Below are positions 34,950-43,620 of a stretch of 64,000 nt of DNA, one piece after another. The stretch lies in contig JAIMBJ010000004.1 of NCBI GenBank assembly GCA_023511455.1, forward strand, positions 124,001 through 188,000. Direction: 5' to 3'. A model generated the notes under the pieces. That model saw only the letters and a list, made by a program, of their open reading frames with translations. It was not told the origin of the DNA and made no database searches. How positions within the stretch are numbered: position 1 is the first letter of the stretch; each line of letters begins with the position of its first letter. The translations under genes and the position numbers were made by a program. The DNA is from Bacillota bacterium. Lineage in GTDB: Bacteria > Armatimonadota > HRBIN16.

Positions 34950-36608
34950 ATGACCAACCACTGGAATGAACGCTGGGATGCGCTGGCAGACCGCCTGGCG
35001 CAGATGACGCTGGAGCGCTACCCCGAGATGGCGTCCTACCTGGGCGTACATACGTACGACCATCAAGTATACGACAACTCCGAGACCGCACGCGACGCAG
35101 AGATACGCGCACTCTACAGTCTCTTGAGAGAGATACAGTCCATCCCGCGCGATGCGCTCAGCCCGGAACGCGCTCTGGACCACGCGCTGGCGGAGAGCGA
35201 GATTCACCATCGGCTGATTGACCTCGAAGCGTGGCGCAGCTGGACACACGACCCCGATGTGCCCAACAGCATCGTGGTGGGTGGAGCGTTTGCGCTGGCA
35301 AAGCGTTCCTTTGCCCCGCCGGAAGAGCGGCTGAAAGCGGTCATCTCCCGTTTGAAACAAGCGCCGGGGGTGTTCGAGCACGCCCGCCGCCAGCTCAGTG
35401 AGCCGGCGCGTGTGCCCACCGAAATCGCTATCCAGCAGGTCAAAGCCACCGTAGGCTTCTTCGAGCAATCGCTTCCCGCCGCGTTCCGCACAGTAACAGA
35501 CACCTCGCTCTGGAACGAGTTCGAGGAGGCTAATCGGACTGTCATTGATACCTATCGCGCCTATGCAGCGTGGCTGGAGGAGGAGGTGCTTCCCCGCGCG
35601 GAACATTCCTTTGCCATTGGAGAACGGCTGTACAGCCTGCGCTTAAAATGGGGTGAGGGGGTGGACATGCCGCTAGAACGGCTGATTGCCATCGGGCAGC
35701 AAGAGCTGCAACGGCTGCAAGAGGAGTTCACTGCCACCGCTGCGCGTATAGACGCCACCCGCTCGCCACGAGAGGTCTTCGAGGAAATGGCAAAAGACCA
35801 CCCAACTGCCGACCAGCTCATCCCGTTCACGCAACAAATGCTGGAGGAGCTGCGGCAGTTTTGCATTGACCGAGACGTCGTTACCATCCCATCCGACGTG
35901 CGCTGTCGGGTGGAGGAGACGCCCGAGTTCATGCGTGAGCTGACCTTTGCCAGCATGGACACGCCAGGTCCCTTTGAAGAGGTGGCCACCGAGGCGTTCT
36001 ACAACGTCACCCTGCCCGCCCCCGACTGGTCGCCAGAGGACGTGGAAGGGCACCTGCGCGCGTTCAACCGCTACAACCTGACCGCTATCAGCATCCACGA
36101 GGCGTATCCCGGGCACTACGTCCAGTTCCTGTGGCTGAAACACGCCCCCACGCGCCTGCGCAAGATGCTCGGCTCCTACTCCAACGCGGAGGGCTGGGCG
36201 CACTATTGCGAGGAGCTGTTCATGGAGCTGGGCTACAGGGCAGAGGACCCGCGCTACCGTCTGGCGCAGCTGCATGAGGCACTGCTTCGCGCCTGCCGAT
36301 ACGTCGCTGGCTTCGGGATGCACACACAGGGAATGAGTGTGGACGAGGCGAAGCAGCTGTTCATCGAACAGGCGCACATGGAACCCATCAACGCCGAACG
36401 CGAGGCGAAGCGCGGCACGGTGGACCCGATGTACTGCAACTACACGCTGGGTAAACTGTTGCTGCTTAAACTGCGCGAGGACATGAAGCGCAAGCAGGGC
36501 GCCGCGTTCCGCCTGCGACAGTTCCACGATGACTACCTGAAGGCAGGCTTTCCGCCCATCCCCCTGTTGCGCGAACAGATGCTGGGCGAGGTGGGAGAGG
36601 TGCTCTGA
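34950..36608 (+). CDS. DUF885 family metallopeptidase-like protein
   Basis: 552 residues with the DUF885 signature: an N-terminal helix that includes RYPEMASYLGVHTYDHQVYD, SIHEAYPGHYVQFL (HExxxGH zinc motif) and EGWAHYCEELFMELGY with the downstream Glu. It ends in a helical segment YCNYTLGKLLLLKLREDMK. The family is related to M32/M3-like peptidases; substrates are largely unknown. ATG 34950 (ACAGGAGG at 7 nt) was preferred to the open frame from 34815, which carries no conserved sequence. No signal peptide is evident. Confidence 0.92.
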   Translation: MTNHWNERWDALADRLAQMTLERYPEMASYLGVHTYDHQVYDNSETARDAEIRALYSLLREIQSIPRDALSPERALDHALAESEIHHRLIDLEAWRSWTHDPDVPNSIVVGGAFALAKRSFAPPEERLKAVISRLKQAPGVFEHARRQLSEPARVPTEIAIQQVKATVGFFEQSLPAAFRTVTDTSLWNEFEEANRTVIDTYRAYAAWLEEEVLPRAEHSFAIGERLYSLRLKWGEGVDMPLERLIAIGQQELQRLQEEFTATAARIDATRSPREVFEEMAKDHPTADQLIPFTQQMLEELRQFCIDRDVVTIPSDVRCRVEETPEFMRELTFASMDTPGPFEEVATEAFYNVTLPAPDWSPEDVEGHLRAFNRYNLTAISIHEAYPGHYVQFLWLKHAPTRLRKMLGSYSNAEGWAHYCEELFMELGYRAEDPRYRLAQLHEALLRACRYVAGFGMHTQGMSVDEAKQLFIEQAHMEPINAEREAKRGTVDPMYCNYTLGKLLLLKLREDMKRKQGAAFRLRQFHDDYLKAGFPPIPLLREQMLGEVGEVL

Positions 36609-36612
36609 CCAC

Positions 36613-37806
36613 TCAGGAGCTGAGCAGAATCGCCTCCCGTTCGAACAGACGGGTGGCAACCTGAAGGCTGACGACTGCCACGACACAGGACGCCAGCAGC
36701 GAAAGCAACAGGAAGGAAGGCTCCATTACCCCTGTCAGCACCTGTTTGATGATAATCGCGCTATTGAGCACGGGCACAGCAGCCAGCCACAGTCCCGACT
36801 CGGTGCGTGCGAACATCGATGCCACCGCTGGCAGCACCACCAGCGTGCTGAGCGGTATCAGATAGGTCTGTGCTTCTTTCTGGTTGCGTGCGAAGGTGGA
36901 GATAATGGTCAGCACCGCCGAGTAGAACACGGTCAGTGGAATCAGCGTGACCACCAGTATGCCCATCGCCCACGACGAAACGCTGAACTTACCAGCCTGT
37001 TCACTGAAGATTTGCCCGCTCGCAGGAAGGGCAAACGCCAGCAACATGCCCAGCATGGCGAAGACGGCTGCTACCATGCACACCACGGCGACCGTGAGGA
37101 ACTTGCCCCACACAATCTGCCGGCGGGTGGCAGGCGTAGCCAGCAGCGTTTCCATTGTGCCACGCTCCTTCTCCCCGGCGATGAGGTCAAACGCGGGCGA
37201 CACCGCCCCGAAAAACGCCGACAGCACAATGACGTACGGCAGGATGATGCTCAGTATCAGATTGCCTGCTGGGTTCTCGGTCTGGATTGCCTGGGTGGTC
37301 AGGGCGATGGGTTGAGTAAACTCCGCTCCGATGAAGCGGCGGGCGAGGCGTCGCTGCACCCACTCGGCGCTCAGCTGTTCGCTCACCGTCCGAAGGCGTT
37401 GCACCGCATCGCGCGAACTGTCATTTAAGGGGTCAAACAGCACCTGCACCTGCGCGGTACTCTCGTTATGCAGCCGCTGGTCAAAGTCCGCCGCCAGCAG
37501 AACCACCGCCTTTACCACACGATGGCGCAGCTGAGTCTCCGCCTGTTCCCGCTCCTGCAATCGGCGCACGGCAAAACCCGCCTTCTCCAGTGCCGCAATG
37601 AACTCCTCACCACCTCTGGGGGCGACCACGGCGACGGGAATAATCACCTTCTGGGCGGACTCCTGACGCTGCTGCACCATCAACCCGATACCCCATAGCA
37701 GCAGGGGCGTCAGCAACAACGGGGAGACGATGGTGGAGAACAGCACGCGCCGGTCGCGAAGCACCTCGCGCAGTTCCTTCCAGAACACCACGAACGTGCG
37801 GTTCAT
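36613..37806 (-). CDS. ABC-2 type exporter permease, NatB-like
   Basis: 397 residues: an N-terminal helix after FVVFWKELREVLRDRRVLFSTIVSP (typical NatB start), a large extracytoplasmic loop of about 150 residues, then five helices in the C-terminal half, including the conserved GEKERGTMETLLATP motif at the membrane edge. ATG 37806 overlaps the stop of the ATPase gene by 4 bases; GGAGGA precedes it. The longer frame from 37941 was rejected because it overlaps the ATPase. Confidence 0.9.
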   Translation of the reverse strand: MNRTFVVFWKELREVLRDRRVLFSTIVSPLLLTPLLLWGIGLMVQQRQESAQKVIIPVAVVAPRGGEEFIAALEKAGFAVRRLQEREQAETQLRHRVVKAVVLLAADFDQRLHNESTAQVQVLFDPLNDSSRDAVQRLRTVSEQLSAEWVQRRLARRFIGAEFTQPIALTTQAIQTENPAGNLILSIILPYVIVLSAFFGAVSPAFDLIAGEKERGTMETLLATPATRRQIVWGKFLTVAVVCMVAAVFAMLGMLLAFALPASGQIFSEQAGKFSVSSWAMGILVVTLIPLTVFYSAVLTIISTFARNQKEAQTYLIPLSTLVVLPAVASMFARTESGLWLAAVPVLNSAIIIKQVLTGVMEPSFLLLSLLASCVVAVVSLQVATRLFEREAILLSS

Positions 37807-38549
37807 GCGGGATCCTCCTTCTCGCCGATGAGGCTGAGAAACACCAGCTCCAGCGCGCGTTCTCCCGTGCGCGTGCGCAGTTCGTCCAGCGTGCCAATCG
37901 CCACGATGCGCCCGCGATGGATGACGGCGATGCGGTCGCACAGTCGCTCTGCCTCGCTCATGATGTGCGTGGAGAAGAGAATCGTATGCCCTCTGCGGCG
38001 ACTGTCATCGATGAACTGCATGATGGTGCGCGAAGTCACCACATCCAGCCCTGCGGTTGGCTCGTCCATGAACATCACCGGCGGGTTGTGGAGGATACTG
38101 CGGGCAATGCTCACGCGCTGTTGCTGACCGGTGGAGAGGCGGTCGCATCGCCCGTCGATGAAATCCTGCATACGCAGTGTCTCCACCAGCTCGTCCACAC
38201 GGCGGCACAGGTGCTCGCGGGATAAGCCGTACAGCGTGCCAAAGTAGTGCAGTATCTCGCGTGCGGTCAGGCGCCCATACAATGCGGTGGAACCGGTCAG
38301 ATAGCCAATGTGCTGACGCACCTCCTGAGGCTGGGTGCGGACGTTGTAACCGGCAACGGTGGCATCGCCTGCGGAGGGAGCGAGAATGGTGCCCAGCACG
38401 CGCAGCAGAGTGGTCTTTCCGGCGCCATTGACTCCCAGAATGCCGAACACCTCTCCCGGACGCGCCTCGAAGCTCACCTCCTCGAGCGCAACCACCTGCC
38501 CGCGCTTGCGGTCGGAGAAGATCTTGCTTAAACCGCTGGCAGTAACCAT
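37803..38549 (-). CDS. ABC transporter ATP-binding protein, NatA-like
   Basis: 248 residues: Walker A GVNGAGKTT, Q-loop region, signature LSTGQQQRVSIAR and Walker B VMFMDEPTAGLD, with the switch His in STHIMSEAERL. It works with the NatB-like permease encoded immediately downstream (stop and start overlap). Such pairs export Na+, drugs or lipids; the substrate is not deducible. ATG 38549 has AGGAGAG at 6 nt, which decides it over 38579. Confidence 0.94.
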   Translation of the reverse strand: MVTASGLSKIFSDRKRGQVVALEEVSFEARPGEVFGILGVNGAGKTTLLRVLGTILAPSAGDATVAGYNVRTQPQEVRQHIGYLTGSTALYGRLTAREILHYFGTLYGLSREHLCRRVDELVETLRMQDFIDGRCDRLSTGQQQRVSIARSILHNPPVMFMDEPTAGLDVVTSRTIMQFIDDSRRRGHTILFSTHIMSEAERLCDRIAVIHRGRIVAIGTLDELRTRTGERALELVFLSLIGEKEDPA

Positions 38550-38620
38550 TCCAATCTCTCCTATCGGCAAAAGAGACACCGAACCAGAGGTATGGGTTTC
38601 ACCAAGTATGGAGTATTGTA

Positions 38621-38714
38621 CGCCCTCACCCCCAACCCCTCTCCCGAAGTTTTGGAAGAGGGGTGCTGTTTACCCTCACCCCCTGCCCCTCTCCCACGCG
38701 GTGGGAGAGGGGTG
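38621..38714. repeat. Tandem C-rich hairpin repeat
   Basis: Two similar units, each starting CCCTCACCCC. Unit 1 has stem ACCCCTCT (38635-38642) with AGAGGGGT (38657-38664). Unit 2 has a perfect 12-bp stem CCCCTCTCCCAC (38686-38697) and its complement (38701-38712), loop GCG. It lies between the NatA-like ATPase and the divergent RpiR gene and is similar to the palindrome at 47957-48020; no coding content. Confidence 0.65.
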
Positions 38715-38808
38715 TTTCGCCCTGTGGTCACACAATATTTTCTTCTTTGATATATCCTGTTGACAATTTTTTTCTGCCTCCTTATAATGGGAGTAGGAGG
38801 CGATAGAC

Positions 38809-39666
38809 GTGGCTTCGGTACTGGAAAAAGTTTCCGCGCTGTATACCTCGCTGAACGAGGCAGAGCGCAAGGTGGCTGACTTCGTGCTGAACCATCCCGA
38901 AGAGGCGCGCGGCTGCAGCGTCATCCACCTCAGCGACCGCAGCGGCGTCAGCGAAACTACGGTGGTGCGATTCTGCCGCTCCATCGGCTTCAAAGGATAC
39001 GCGGACTTCAAACTGGCTCTCGTGGCAGACCTGGCTCCCCAACGCGAGCCGGTGCCCGACTTGCACGGCGACGTGTCGCCCGAAGATGACCTTCCCCGCG
39101 TAGTACAGAAGGTGCTGAACATGGATATGCAGGCGGTCGCCAGCACGATGGAGCTGCTGGATATGGCGCAGTTCGAGCGGGCAGTAGAGGCACTGGCTCG
39201 TGCGCGGCGGGTGGCGATATTCGGGGTGGGCAGCTCCCTGCCGGTGTGCATGGACCTGCAATACCGCCTGCAGCGGTGCGGAGTGAACAGCCTCTTTTCG
39301 GTAGATGACCACATGCAAGCCATCAACGCTGCGCTGCTGGAGCCGGGCGATGTGGGGCTGGCGGTCTCCTACTCGGGCACAAGCCGGGAGACCATTGAGT
39401 CCACCGAGCTGGCGAAAGAGGCAGGAGCGCAGACCATCTGCGTCACCAGTTTCCGACGCTCCCCCTTAGCGAAACTTTGCGACATCTGCCTGGTGACCTC
39501 CGCAGGGCGCACGCAATGGCTGGACGAAACCATCACCGCGCGGATTGTGCAGCTGGCTCTTTTTGACGCGCTGTGCGTCGCGCTCGCACGCCGAAAGCGC
39601 CATGAATCGCAACCGATTTTGAACCGAATCGCTCGAGCTGTGGAACGAAAGAGGCATACGGTATGA
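38809..39666 (+). CDS. RpiR/MurR-family transcriptional regulator
   Basis: 285 residues. The N-terminal HTH_6 domain (about 1-77) carries SALYTSLNEAERKVADFVLNHP and DRSGVSETTVVRFCRSIGFKGYADFK. The C-terminal SIS domain (about 120-260) has VAIFGVGSS and the sugar-phosphate loop AVSYSGTSRETIE. Such regulators respond to phosphosugars. GTG 38809 has TAGGAGG. The stop overlaps the next gene's ATG (ATGA), so it is the first gene of the polyol-phosphate operon 38809-43453 and probably its regulator. Confidence 0.94.
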   Translation: MASVLEKVSALYTSLNEAERKVADFVLNHPEEARGCSVIHLSDRSGVSETTVVRFCRSIGFKGYADFKLALVADLAPQREPVPDLHGDVSPEDDLPRVVQKVLNMDMQAVASTMELLDMAQFERAVEALARARRVAIFGVGSSLPVCMDLQYRLQRCGVNSLFSVDDHMQAINAALLEPGDVGLAVSYSGTSRETIESTELAKEAGAQTICVTSFRRSPLAKLCDICLVTSAGRTQWLDETITARIVQLALFDALCVALARRKRHESQPILNRIARAVERKRHTV

Positions 39667-41333
39667 ACACTCCCTTACGACTCCTGCTGGGCATTAAAAC
39701 CGACCCGATAGAATACCGTTACTCATATCCGTGGCTGTTCCGGCTGGCGGCGGAGGAAGGTGTGGAATACATCCAGCTGGGCAGCACATTCGAGTTCTAC
39801 CTTCTGCCCGACGAGTTTTTCCACTGGTTGCGCGAGCAGGCGGAGAAAGCCGGTGTTCGACTCTACAGCCTGTTCACGGCGCATCGCGAACTGGGCGGCT
39901 TCTTCCGCAACGAGCCGGGCTGGGAAGCGGTCGCGCGGCGCATGTTCGAGCGATACATCCAGATTGGAGGCATACTGGGCGCGCGCTCGGTGGGGCACAA
40001 TCCGGGCGCAGTGCTGCGCGACGAGATGCACACCAAACCACAGGGTATCGCCCGCTACGTGAAACACTTCAAGGAGCTGATGCACGTTGCGCACGAGCAT
40101 GGCGTGGCGTGGCTGACCATCGAGCCGATGTCGTGCCTTGCGGAGCCCCCTACCCTGCCGGAGGAGATCCGGCAGATGGGCGAGGAAGTGACCGCCTACC
40201 ACCGCCAGCATCCCGACAGCACCGCCTGCATGGGCTTTTGCGCGGATGTCTCGCATGGCTACGCCGACGCGCAAGGACACGTGGTATGGGACAACCTGCA
40301 GACCTTCGAAGCCACCCTGCCCTACCTGTACGAGGTGCACCTGAAAAACACCGATGCCCTGTTCCACTCCACCTTCGGGTTCGGTGCAGAGGAGAGAGCG
40401 ACAGGAGTTGTGCAGGTGGAACGGTTTCGCGACCTGTTGCACGCCAATGTCCATCGGTTGCCCGTGCAGCAGGTGGTGGGCTATCTGGAGATTTCGGGAC
40501 CGAAGCTGGGACGAGACTACAGCGACATGCATCTGGAAAAGTCGCTGCGCGAATCGCTACGATACCTGCGCGAGGCGTGGTGTGCCCCCGCGCAACCGTG
40601 CCATGAGCCGGTCAATCTCCCATCGGTAGACGTTGAACCCGTTCGCTTCTCGGCATCGCTCATGTGCGCTGACCAGCTGAATCTGGAAGCACACATCCGG
40701 CAGCTGGAAGCGCTCGGTATTCACTACTTCCATGTCGACCTGATGGACGCGCACTTCACGCCCAACATGCCGCTCGGGCTGGTGGTTCTCGAGCAGCTTC
40801 GCGAACGCACGCATCTGCCCTTCGACGTGCACCTGATGGTGGAGGACAACGATTTCTTCATCCGCAAGGTGTTGCCGCTGGGGGTACAGATGATTTCTGT
40901 ACACACAGAATCTTCTCGACACCTTGACCGCACGCTCAGCCTGATTCGCGAGGGGGGCGCGATGGCAGGCGTTGCGCTCAACCCTGCAACACCGCTCATT
41001 GTGCTCGACTATGTACTGCACAAGGTGGATTTCGTGTTGCTGATGGGTGTGAACCCCGGCTTCGCGGGGCAGCAGCTGGTTCCCATCACCCTGCGCAAAA
41101 TTGCCGATTGCCGCCGCTTTCTGGACGAGCGAGGCTTCACGCACATACCCATTCAGGTGGACGGCAATGTGAGCTTCGAGAACATCCCGAAGATGGTGGC
41201 GGCGGGAGCCGATATTCTGGTGCTCGGCTCCAGCAGCCTGTATCATCCGCAGGGCACGTTGTGGCAGAACCATCGGCGGGTGGTGCAGGCGGCGCGTGAG
41301 GGGCTTCGACAGCGGGCGGGAGGCGAGGCGTAG
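39663..41333 (+). CDS. Bifunctional protein: sugar isomerase (xylose isomerase-like TIM barrel) fused to ribulose-phosphate/allulose-phosphate 3-epimerase
   Basis: A 556-residue fusion. Residues about 1-305 are an AP endonuclease-family 2 barrel typical of sugar isomerases/epimerases (VEYIQLGSTFEFYLLPDEF, TIEPMSCLAEPPTLPEE, FCADVSHGYAD, EVHLKNTDALFHSTF). Residues about 325-545 are an Rpe/AlsE-type epimerase: FHVDLMDAHFTPNMP, DVHLMVEDNDFF, LLMGVNPGFAGQQ, VDGNVSFENIPKMVAAGADILVLGSSSL. VDGNV replaces the usual VDGGI, as in AlsE-like enzymes. Both halves act on ketose (phosphate) carbons, so a consecutive isomerase/epimerase is suggested. It overlaps rpiR by 4 bases and abuts the GatD-like gene, so operon function is coherent. 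The exact substrate is inference. Confidence 0.82.
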   Translation: MNTPLRLLLGIKTDPIEYRYSYPWLFRLAAEEGVEYIQLGSTFEFYLLPDEFFHWLREQAEKAGVRLYSLFTAHRELGGFFRNEPGWEAVARRMFERYIQIGGILGARSVGHNPGAVLRDEMHTKPQGIARYVKHFKELMHVAHEHGVAWLTIEPMSCLAEPPTLPEEIRQMGEEVTAYHRQHPDSTACMGFCADVSHGYADAQGHVVWDNLQTFEATLPYLYEVHLKNTDALFHSTFGFGAEERATGVVQVERFRDLLHANVHRLPVQQVVGYLEISGPKLGRDYSDMHLEKSLRESLRYLREAWCAPAQPCHEPVNLPSVDVEPVRFSASLMCADQLNLEAHIRQLEALGIHYFHVDLMDAHFTPNMPLGLVVLEQLRERTHLPFDVHLMVEDNDFFIRKVLPLGVQMISVHTESSRHLDRTLSLIREGGAMAGVALNPATPLIVLDYVLHKVDFVLLMGVNPGFAGQQLVPITLRKIADCRRFLDERGFTHIPIQVDGNVSFENIPKMVAAGADILVLGSSSLYHPQGTLWQNHRRVVQAAREGLRQRAGGEA

Positions 41334-42398
41334 ATGAAAGCGCTGGTGCTTCATGCGGTGGGCGATTTGCGCTACGAGGAGGTGCCCACGCCTCAGCCCG
41401 GCGTGGGCGAGGTGCTGGTGCGGGTGGCTTATTGCGGCGTGTGCGGCTCGGACATCCCGCGAATCTTTTCCAAAGGCACCTACCGCTTCCCCCTGATATG
41501 CGGGCACGAGTTCGCTGGGGTGGTGGAACAGTGCGGCGAGGGCGTGACGCAGTTCGCGCCCGGCGAGCGGGTAACGGTGTTTCCGCTGATATGGTGTGGG
41601 CGATGCTCCGCGTGCGAGAAGGGCAGGTATGTGCAGTGCGAATCGTACGACTACCTCGGTTCGCGGCGGGACGGCGCGTTCGCAGAGTACGTGGTCGCTC
41701 CGGCGAGGAACCTGCTGCGCGTGCCGCAGGGGGTGAGTCTGCAGGAGGCGGCGATGACCGAGCCGGCTTCGGTGGCGCTGCACGCCTTACGCCGCGCGGG
41801 GGGATGCCAGCCGGGCGAAACGGTCGCCATCTTCGGTGCGGGACCGATTGGACTGATGGTGGCGCAGTGGGCACGCCTTATGGGCGCGTCGCAGGTGCTG
41901 CTGTTTGACATCGTAGAGCAGAAGCTGGCGCTGGCACGCGAGCTGGGCTTTGCGCACGCTTACCATTCCGCTCAGAAAGCGCCCGAAGAGGTTATCGCCT
42001 CCCTGACCACAGGGCAGGGCGCGCACCTGTGCATCGAGGCGGTAGGCGTACCGCCGACGCTGCTGCAAGCCTGCACCTGTGCCCGGCGGGGCGGGCGTGT
42101 GGTTATTCTGGGCAACCCCTCAGCGGAGGTGACCTTCTCGCCAAGCTTGCTATCGCAGTTGATGCGGCGTGAGGTGAACCTATACGGTACCTGGAACTCG
42201 GATTATGCGGTGTATAGCGCGGATGACGACTGGCACACGACCCTGCAGGCGATGGCATCGGGTCTGCTGAACCTTCGACCGCTGGTCACCCATCGCGTGC
42301 CGTTAAGCCGCGCTACGGAAATCCTTCATGCGATGCACGAGAGGAAGGGCTTTTTCACCAAAGTGTTAATACATCCTGACGGACAGGAGGAAGACTGA
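41334..42398 (+). CDS. Zinc MDR polyol dehydrogenase, galactitol-1-phosphate 5-dehydrogenase (GatD)-like
   Basis: 354 residues. Catalytic zinc motif CGVCGSDIPRIF with GHEFAGVV; structural cysteines CGRCSACEKGRYVQC; YDYLGSRRDGAFAEYVV, the GatD signature; Rossmann motif AIFGAGPIGLMVAQ; YGTWNSDYAVY in the substrate lobe. Oxidation of a hexitol phosphate (galactitol-1-phosphate or similar) to a ketose phosphate is likely. The start ATG directly follows the stop of the fusion gene, and its own stop overlaps the next gene's start by 1 base. Assignment is by similarity only. Confidence 0.82.
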   Translation: MKALVLHAVGDLRYEEVPTPQPGVGEVLVRVAYCGVCGSDIPRIFSKGTYRFPLICGHEFAGVVEQCGEGVTQFAPGERVTVFPLIWCGRCSACEKGRYVQCESYDYLGSRRDGAFAEYVVAPARNLLRVPQGVSLQEAAMTEPASVALHALRRAGGCQPGETVAIFGAGPIGLMVAQWARLMGASQVLLFDIVEQKLALARELGFAHAYHSAQKAPEEVIASLTTGQGAHLCIEAVGVPPTLLQACTCARRGGRVVILGNPSAEVTFSPSLLSQLMRREVNLYGTWNSDYAVYSADDDWHTTLQAMASGLLNLRPLVTHRVPLSRATEILHAMHERKGFFTKVLIHPDGQEED

Positions 42399-43453
42399 TG
42401 CTGGCTGCGGTTCTGGAGGAGCTGGGCAAACTGGTGCTTCAGGAAGTGCCGGAGCCCGAAATCGACGACGATTCCGCACTGCTGAGGGTGGAGGCGGTGA
42501 GCATTTGCGGCTCGGATGTGCGCATCCTGTATCACGGTAACCCGCGCGTGAAGCCACCTGCCATCATCGGGCACGAGGCGGCGGGAGTGGTGGTGAAGGT
42601 GGGCAAGAACGTGACACGGGTCAAAGAGGGCGACCGCGTGGCGATAGGCGCGGACGTGCCCTGCGGACAGTGCCGCTGGTGTCGCAACGGTCTGGGCAAT
42701 AACTGCGCTATCAACTACGCCGTGGGCTACCAGATACCCGGCGCGTTCGCACAGTACATGAAACTGCCCAAGCTGTTGCTGGACGAGGGACCCGTCACGC
42801 CTATCCCCGATAGCATGGACTACGATACCGCCGCGCTGGCGGAGCCGCTCGCCTGCGCGATTAACGGTATGGAGCTGGTGAACATGGGGCTGGGCAAAAG
42901 CGTGGTCATCATTGGTTTGGGACCCATCGGCTGTATGCTGATTGACCTTGCCCGCGCGATGGGCGCGACAAAGATTATCGCCGTGCAGCGCAGCAAGGCA
43001 AGGCTGGAGCTGGCTCGCTTCTACGGAGCGGACGTGTACATTGCTGCAGAAGAGGAGGACGTGGTCGCGCGCTGCATCGAGGAGACAGGCGGTGAGGGTC
43101 CCGACATCGTGATTACCGCCAGCGCGTCAGTAGAGGCACACGAGCAAGCCATCGAGATGGTGGCACATCGGGGCTACGTGAACCTGTTCGGAGGCTTACC
43201 CAGAGGCACTCGGCCGATGAGCGTTTACTCCAACACGATTCATTATAAAGAGTGCTTTGTCACTGGCTCACACGGGGCGGTGCCACGCCACCACGAGCTC
43301 GCGGTGCAGTTGCTGGCGCAGGGGAAGGTGCGCGTGGCGCCGCTGATTACCCATCGTTTCCCCCTGTCGCAGATTCACCGCGCTTTCGAGGTGATGCAGA
43401 GCCGCGAGGGCATGAAGGTGATGCTACATCCGCACGGGAACTCGTCGTCATAA
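42398..43453 (+). CDS. Zinc MDR dehydrogenase (sorbitol/iditol dehydrogenase-like)
   Basis: 351 residues: CGSDVRILYHGN, GHEAAGVVVKVG, structural zinc cluster CGQCRWCRNGLGNNC, Rossmann motif VVIIGLGPIGCMLIDLA and the substrate-lobe line FGGLPRGTRPMSVYSNTIHYKE. It resembles sorbitol/L-iditol 2-dehydrogenases and sugar-phosphate reductases. It is the last gene of the RpiR operon and may oxidise a second polyol or the opposite end of the same substrate. The 1-base overlap with the GatD-like gene means translational coupling. Confidence 0.82.
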   Translation: MLAAVLEELGKLVLQEVPEPEIDDDSALLRVEAVSICGSDVRILYHGNPRVKPPAIIGHEAAGVVVKVGKNVTRVKEGDRVAIGADVPCGQCRWCRNGLGNNCAINYAVGYQIPGAFAQYMKLPKLLLDEGPVTPIPDSMDYDTAALAEPLACAINGMELVNMGLGKSVVIIGLGPIGCMLIDLARAMGATKIIAVQRSKARLELARFYGADVYIAAEEEDVVARCIEETGGEGPDIVITASASVEAHEQAIEMVAHRGYVNLFGGLPRGTRPMSVYSNTIHYKECFVTGSHGAVPRHHELAVQLLAQGKVRVAPLITHRFPLSQIHRAFEVMQSREGMKVMLHPHGNSSS

Positions 43454-43454
43454 A

Positions 43455-43551
43455 TGTCATTCTGAGCGAAGCGAAGAATCTCTGAGAAGCTTCGCTGACG
43501 CTGAGCATGACAAAAGACGCAACTGTCATTCTGAGCGAAGCGAAGAATCTC
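43455..43551. repeat. REP-like 28-bp module, three copies
   Basis: TGTCATTCTGAGCGAAGCGA... at 43455-43482, an inverted degenerate copy at about 43484-43512 (ending GAGCATGACA) and a direct copy at 43524-43551. It is the same family as in the array at 21152-21438. It lies directly after the dehydrogenase stop; the first two copies can form a hairpin. Confidence 0.8.
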
Positions 43552-43579
43552 TTTTCGCGTAACTCCTAACACGGAAAAA

Positions 43580-43605
43580 GGGGGCAGACCTGCGGGTCTG
43601 CCCCC
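43580..43605 (-). terminator. Rho-independent terminator of the prepilin gene
   Basis: On the minus strand an 11-bp stem GGGGGCAGACC/GGTCTGCCCCC with a 4-base loop (43591-43594) is followed by T5 (minus strand, 43575-43579), 16 bases beyond the stop of the gene at 43621-44448. Confidence 0.85.
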
Positions 43606-43620
43606 CTGCACGTGACAGGA

